Shown here one piece after another: positions 61,796 to 64,000 of a stretch of 64,000 nucleotides of DNA. Origin of the DNA: Pedobacter heparinus DSM 2366 (GTDB lineage Bacteria; Bacteroidota; Bacteroidia; Sphingobacteriales; Sphingobacteriaceae); NCBI RefSeq assembly GCF_000023825.1, contig NC_013061.1:2852001-2916000 (forward strand). Reading direction: 5' to 3'. Position numbers and translations under genes: made by a program. The notes under the pieces were generated by a model. It made no database searches. It saw only the letters and a program-made list of their open reading frames with translations, and was not told where the DNA came from. Each line of letters begins with the position of its first letter. Within the stretch, counting starts at the first letter, position 1.

Positions 61796-62710
61796 TTAGC
61801 AATTATTCGAGACAAGTATGTCGTCATGAACGTCAAATTTACTCCTGATGTGGTTCCTTACCGTATTCAGGATTTCCTTTGCTGTATAACTGTGATCGTA
61901 TCTGATCTCGACTGTAAAACTACATTGGCCCGCCAGATTATTTGTCATGATATCTGTATGAATTGCAGTTACCTGCATCCTTACCGGATCAGGTAAATCC
62001 CTTTCTATTGGAAAAACGTATTCAGAAAACCATCTGATATCGTTTAATGCTGTACATAGTGCATTGGTTCCTTCTGCAAAAGGAACCAGACTTGCTCCAG
62101 GATGAGCAGTACACTCGAGCCGCATTACCTGTAGCCGGTTTATATTTTTTGCAGACTGCCCTCCTTCTGCCTTATGCGGATCGAAGAGCATGGCCGTACA
62201 CAAACAATTGCATCGCTTTTTATTTTCCAGAATGTTATAATTTACACAGCTTTTGCAACCTTCCCAAAAAAATTCGTCCTGCGTGATCTGGGCAAAACTA
62301 ACCGGTTCAAATCCCAGCTGGGTGTTCAGCTTCATCATTGCGGCGCCAGAGGTGATACTGAAAATCTTTGCCCCTGGATACCTGCTGCGCGACATCCTGA
62401 AAATCCGCTCCTTAATTGCCCTTGCTACACCTGCATGGCGAAACCTGGGCGCAACGATAAGACCAGAGTTGGCCACAAAACTGTTGTTTTGCCAGACTTC
62501 AAAATAGGCAAAGCCTACCCATTCGCCAGTACCAGTAACTGCAACCACAGCTTTTCCACCCTTCATTTTTTCGGCAATGCTTTCCACTGTACGGTTGGAA
62601 ATACCGGAGCCACGTGCTACGGCCGAAGCAGCGGTTTCATTTACAATTTCATGTGCATACCTGATGTCTTCTTCAGTTGCTATACGTACAAATATCATTT
62701 GATTATCCAT
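61796..62710 (-). CDS. GNAT acetyltransferase fused to an orphan M20-peptidase dimerisation domain
   Basis: I start at ATG 62710 (MDNQMIFVRIATEEDI; 304 residues), as the longer frame adds 30 atypical residues. Residues 1 to about 183 are a GNAT domain with acetyl-CoA loop RFRHAGVARAIKERI and a Cys-rich end (FWEGCKSCVNYN, RCNCLCTAMLFDPH), like the GNAT gene next to argG in Bacteroidota. Residues about 190-295 (ECTAHPGASL, EGTNALCTALNDIRWF, PVRMQVTAI, CSFTVEIRYDHSYTAKEIL) match the dimerisation lid of ArgE/DapE deacetylases, without the metal-binding catalytic domain. The two halves are in frame and stop normally. It may have arisen by deletion between arg genes. Confidence 0.75.
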   Translation of the reverse strand: MDNQMIFVRIATEEDIRYAHEIVNETAASAVARGSGISNRTVESIAEKMKGGKAVVAVTGTGEWVGFAYFEVWQNNSFVANSGLIVAPRFRHAGVARAIKERIFRMSRSRYPGAKIFSITSGAAMMKLNTQLGFEPVSFAQITQDEFFWEGCKSCVNYNILENKKRCNCLCTAMLFDPHKAEGGQSAKNINRLQVMRLECTAHPGASLVPFAEGTNALCTALNDIRWFSEYVFPIERDLPDPVRMQVTAIHTDIMTNNLAGQCSFTVEIRYDHSYTAKEILNTVRNHIRSKFDVHDDILVSNNC

Positions 62711-62871
62711 GATAAATTCAATTTTACAAGCCCCTTTCAAAGTGGATGCCTGTTTGGGCCGGTGCTTAGAAAAGCGTATAAAAACCATTGAAAACATCAT
62801 TTATTTATTTCATGACCTTTTTATGGCAATAGGAAACCTTATCAAAATGGCAGGGTTAATTTCATTTTAGT

Positions 62872-62879
62872 TACCTTTG
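62872..62879 (+). promoter_or_regulatory. -7 box before the second Sco gene
   Basis: TACCTTTG matches TAnnTTTG and ends 22 nt before the ATG at 62902. No convincing -33 element was found at the expected spacing. The gap 62711-62901 holds nothing else that I recognise. Confidence 0.4.
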
Positions 62880-62901
62880 TTCGTCCCAATCCTATCACAA
62901 C

Positions 62902-63555
62902 ATGAAATTAAGATCCCATATACCCCTTTCTTTTTTAATTCTTTTGGTTTTTATACTTTCTGCCTGCGGTGATGCAAAAAAGCTACCTGTATTGGGGCCC
63001 AGGACAACAGAAACGGTTAAAAATGCTGACGGAACGACCCGCGTGGATACTGTTTTTAAAACGATTCCGGCATTTAGCTTCTTAAACCAGGATTCTGTAA
63101 ACATTACCCAGGATAAGTTTAAAGACAAGATTTATATAGCCGATTTCTTTTTTACTTCCTGCACCACCATTTGTCCGACTATGCACCGCAACATGAAAGC
63201 GATTTTTGAAAAATACAAGGACAATCCTGAGGTAATGTACCTTTCACATACCATTGATTTTAAGTATGATACACCTGCTGTACTTAAAAAATATGCGCAG
63301 AAACTTGGTGTTGATGATGGCAGATGGCAGTTTGTTTATGGCATTAAGGACAGCGTGTATAAGATAGCCGAGAAGGACTATCTGGTAGCCGTAATTGAAG
63401 ATACGACTGCTAAAGACGGCTATATACATCAGGGCTGGCTGGTATTGATAGATAAACAAAAGCGCATTCGCGGTGCTTATGATGGTACCGATACCAAGCA
63501 GGTAGACCAATTGATGAAAGACATTCCGGTTTTACTGGCTGAAGATAAAAAGTAA
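62902..63555 (+). CDS. SCO1/SenC family copper chaperone lipoprotein, second copy
   Basis: A 217-residue paralogue of the Sco protein at 43105. Lipobox LSAC near residue 22. The copper ligands are intact: FFFTSCTTICPTMH and the His in LSHTIDFKYDTP. A stretch between (DTVFKTIPAFSFLNQDSVN) is shared with the first copy, and the ends GYIHQGWLVLIDKQKRIRGAYDG and GFIHQGYLVLVDKEKRIRGFYDG differ at few positions. It precedes a cytochrome c lipoprotein by 3 nt, so it probably serves a cytochrome oxidase or cytochrome maturation step. Confidence 0.93.
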   Translation: MKLRSHIPLSFLILLVFILSACGDAKKLPVLGPRTTETVKNADGTTRVDTVFKTIPAFSFLNQDSVNITQDKFKDKIYIADFFFTSCTTICPTMHRNMKAIFEKYKDNPEVMYLSHTIDFKYDTPAVLKKYAQKLGVDDGRWQFVYGIKDSVYKIAEKDYLVAVIEDTTAKDGYIHQGWLVLIDKQKRIRGAYDGTDTKQVDQLMKDIPVLLAEDKK

Positions 63556-63558
63556 AAT

Positions 63559-63981
63559 ATGCGCAGGTATTTTATAGGTTTACTGTTTTTATTTGCTGTT
63601 GCCACCATCATATTTTCCTGCCAGGATGCCGGCAAAATTAAACAGGATGTTTATTATGTAAATGGACGTGATCTGTACCTGAAGCATTGCCAGAACTGTC
63701 ATGGGGCCAATGGCGAAGGCCTGGGTACTTTAACACCGCCACTAACCGATACCATCTTTTTAAAAGTAAACAAACAAAAACTGGCCTGTTTTATTAAAAA
63801 TGGTATAAAAGAGCCCATTACAGTGGGTGGGCTGGAGTATGAAGGCACTATGCCAGGTTTTGCCAATCTTCAAAACATAGACATTGCCCAGCTCCTGGTT
63901 TACATTAGTAATTCATTTGGCAATCATCAGGGGATGTATACTTATGAGCAGGTAGCCAAAGATCTTAAAAGCTGTAAATAG
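63559..63981 (+). CDS. Lipoprotein cytochrome c
   Basis: A 140-residue single-haem cytochrome. Signal with lipobox IFSC (Cys21), haem site Cys44-x2-Cys47-His48 in HCQNCHGANGEGLG, and a probable axial Met in YEGTMPGFANLQNID. It would be anchored in the periplasm as an electron carrier. It starts 3 nt after sco and its stop is 19 nt from the window edge; the operon may continue beyond. Confidence 0.92.
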   Translation: MRRYFIGLLFLFAVATIIFSCQDAGKIKQDVYYVNGRDLYLKHCQNCHGANGEGLGTLTPPLTDTIFLKVNKQKLACFIKNGIKEPITVGGLEYEGTMPGFANLQNIDIAQLLVYISNSFGNHQGMYTYEQVAKDLKSCK

Positions 63982-64000
63982 CGGCCAGGCTAAAGCGGCA

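Overview
The window looks like a chromosomal segment of a Bacteroidota bacterium of the family Sphingobacteriaceae, most probably Pedobacter or a close relative. The reasons are the many upstream boxes of the form TAnnTTTG (the Bacteroidota -7 element), the near absence of Shine-Dalgarno sequences, a TonB receptor with a carboxypeptidase-regulatory-like N-terminus, fused CcoN-CcoO, a DUF6266 protein, and a kdp operon with a free-standing KdpD sensor domain. Coding density is high. I saw no rRNA, tRNA, CRISPR array, insertion sequence or prophage.

Layout. 1-5.3 kb: a partial NTF2-like protein, a secreted prolyl oligopeptidase, a tandem universal stress protein, a DUF3050 protein and an MFS exporter. 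5.3-8 kb: a DUF6266 protein, a non-coding stretch with an 11-bp periodic repeat, a YtxH protein and a second MFS protein. 8-15.4 kb: a thiamine operon (thiS, thiC, a second ThiE-like gene, thiD, thiE, thiG, thiH, thiF-rhodanese) behind a TPP riboswitch with a visible terminator. 15.4-28.5 kb: CvfB, a GMC oxidoreductase with its small subunit, thioesterase, an outer-membrane barrel fused to a kinase-like domain, GAF protein, SdiA-regulated-type lipoprotein, ppk1 and an HD-PycTM protein.

28.6-48.4 kb is a respiration island: copper ATPase CcoI, CcoS, fused CcoNO, CcoQ, CcoP, CcoG, CcoH and a TauE/SafE-like protein. The opposite strand then carries hemN, a small Cys/His-tailed protein, a receiver-CRP/FNR regulator and a FixL-like haem-PAS kinase. 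Next come a conserved cysteine-rich protein of unknown function and a copper-type module (Sco, two lipoproteins, TonB receptor, small Cys protein). I infer an oxygen-sensing circuit in which FixL and FixJ/FixK functions are compressed into two proteins, acting on FNR-like palindromes before ccoI and the unknown gene.

48.4-50.9 kb: hydrolase, thioesterase and fabH. 51-61.8 kb: potassium system kdpFABC with a porin, split KdpD plus separate histidine kinase, and an NtrC-type response regulator. 61.8 kb to the end: a GNAT domain fused to an orphan ArgE-type dimerisation domain, then a second Sco protein and a lipoprotein cytochrome c.
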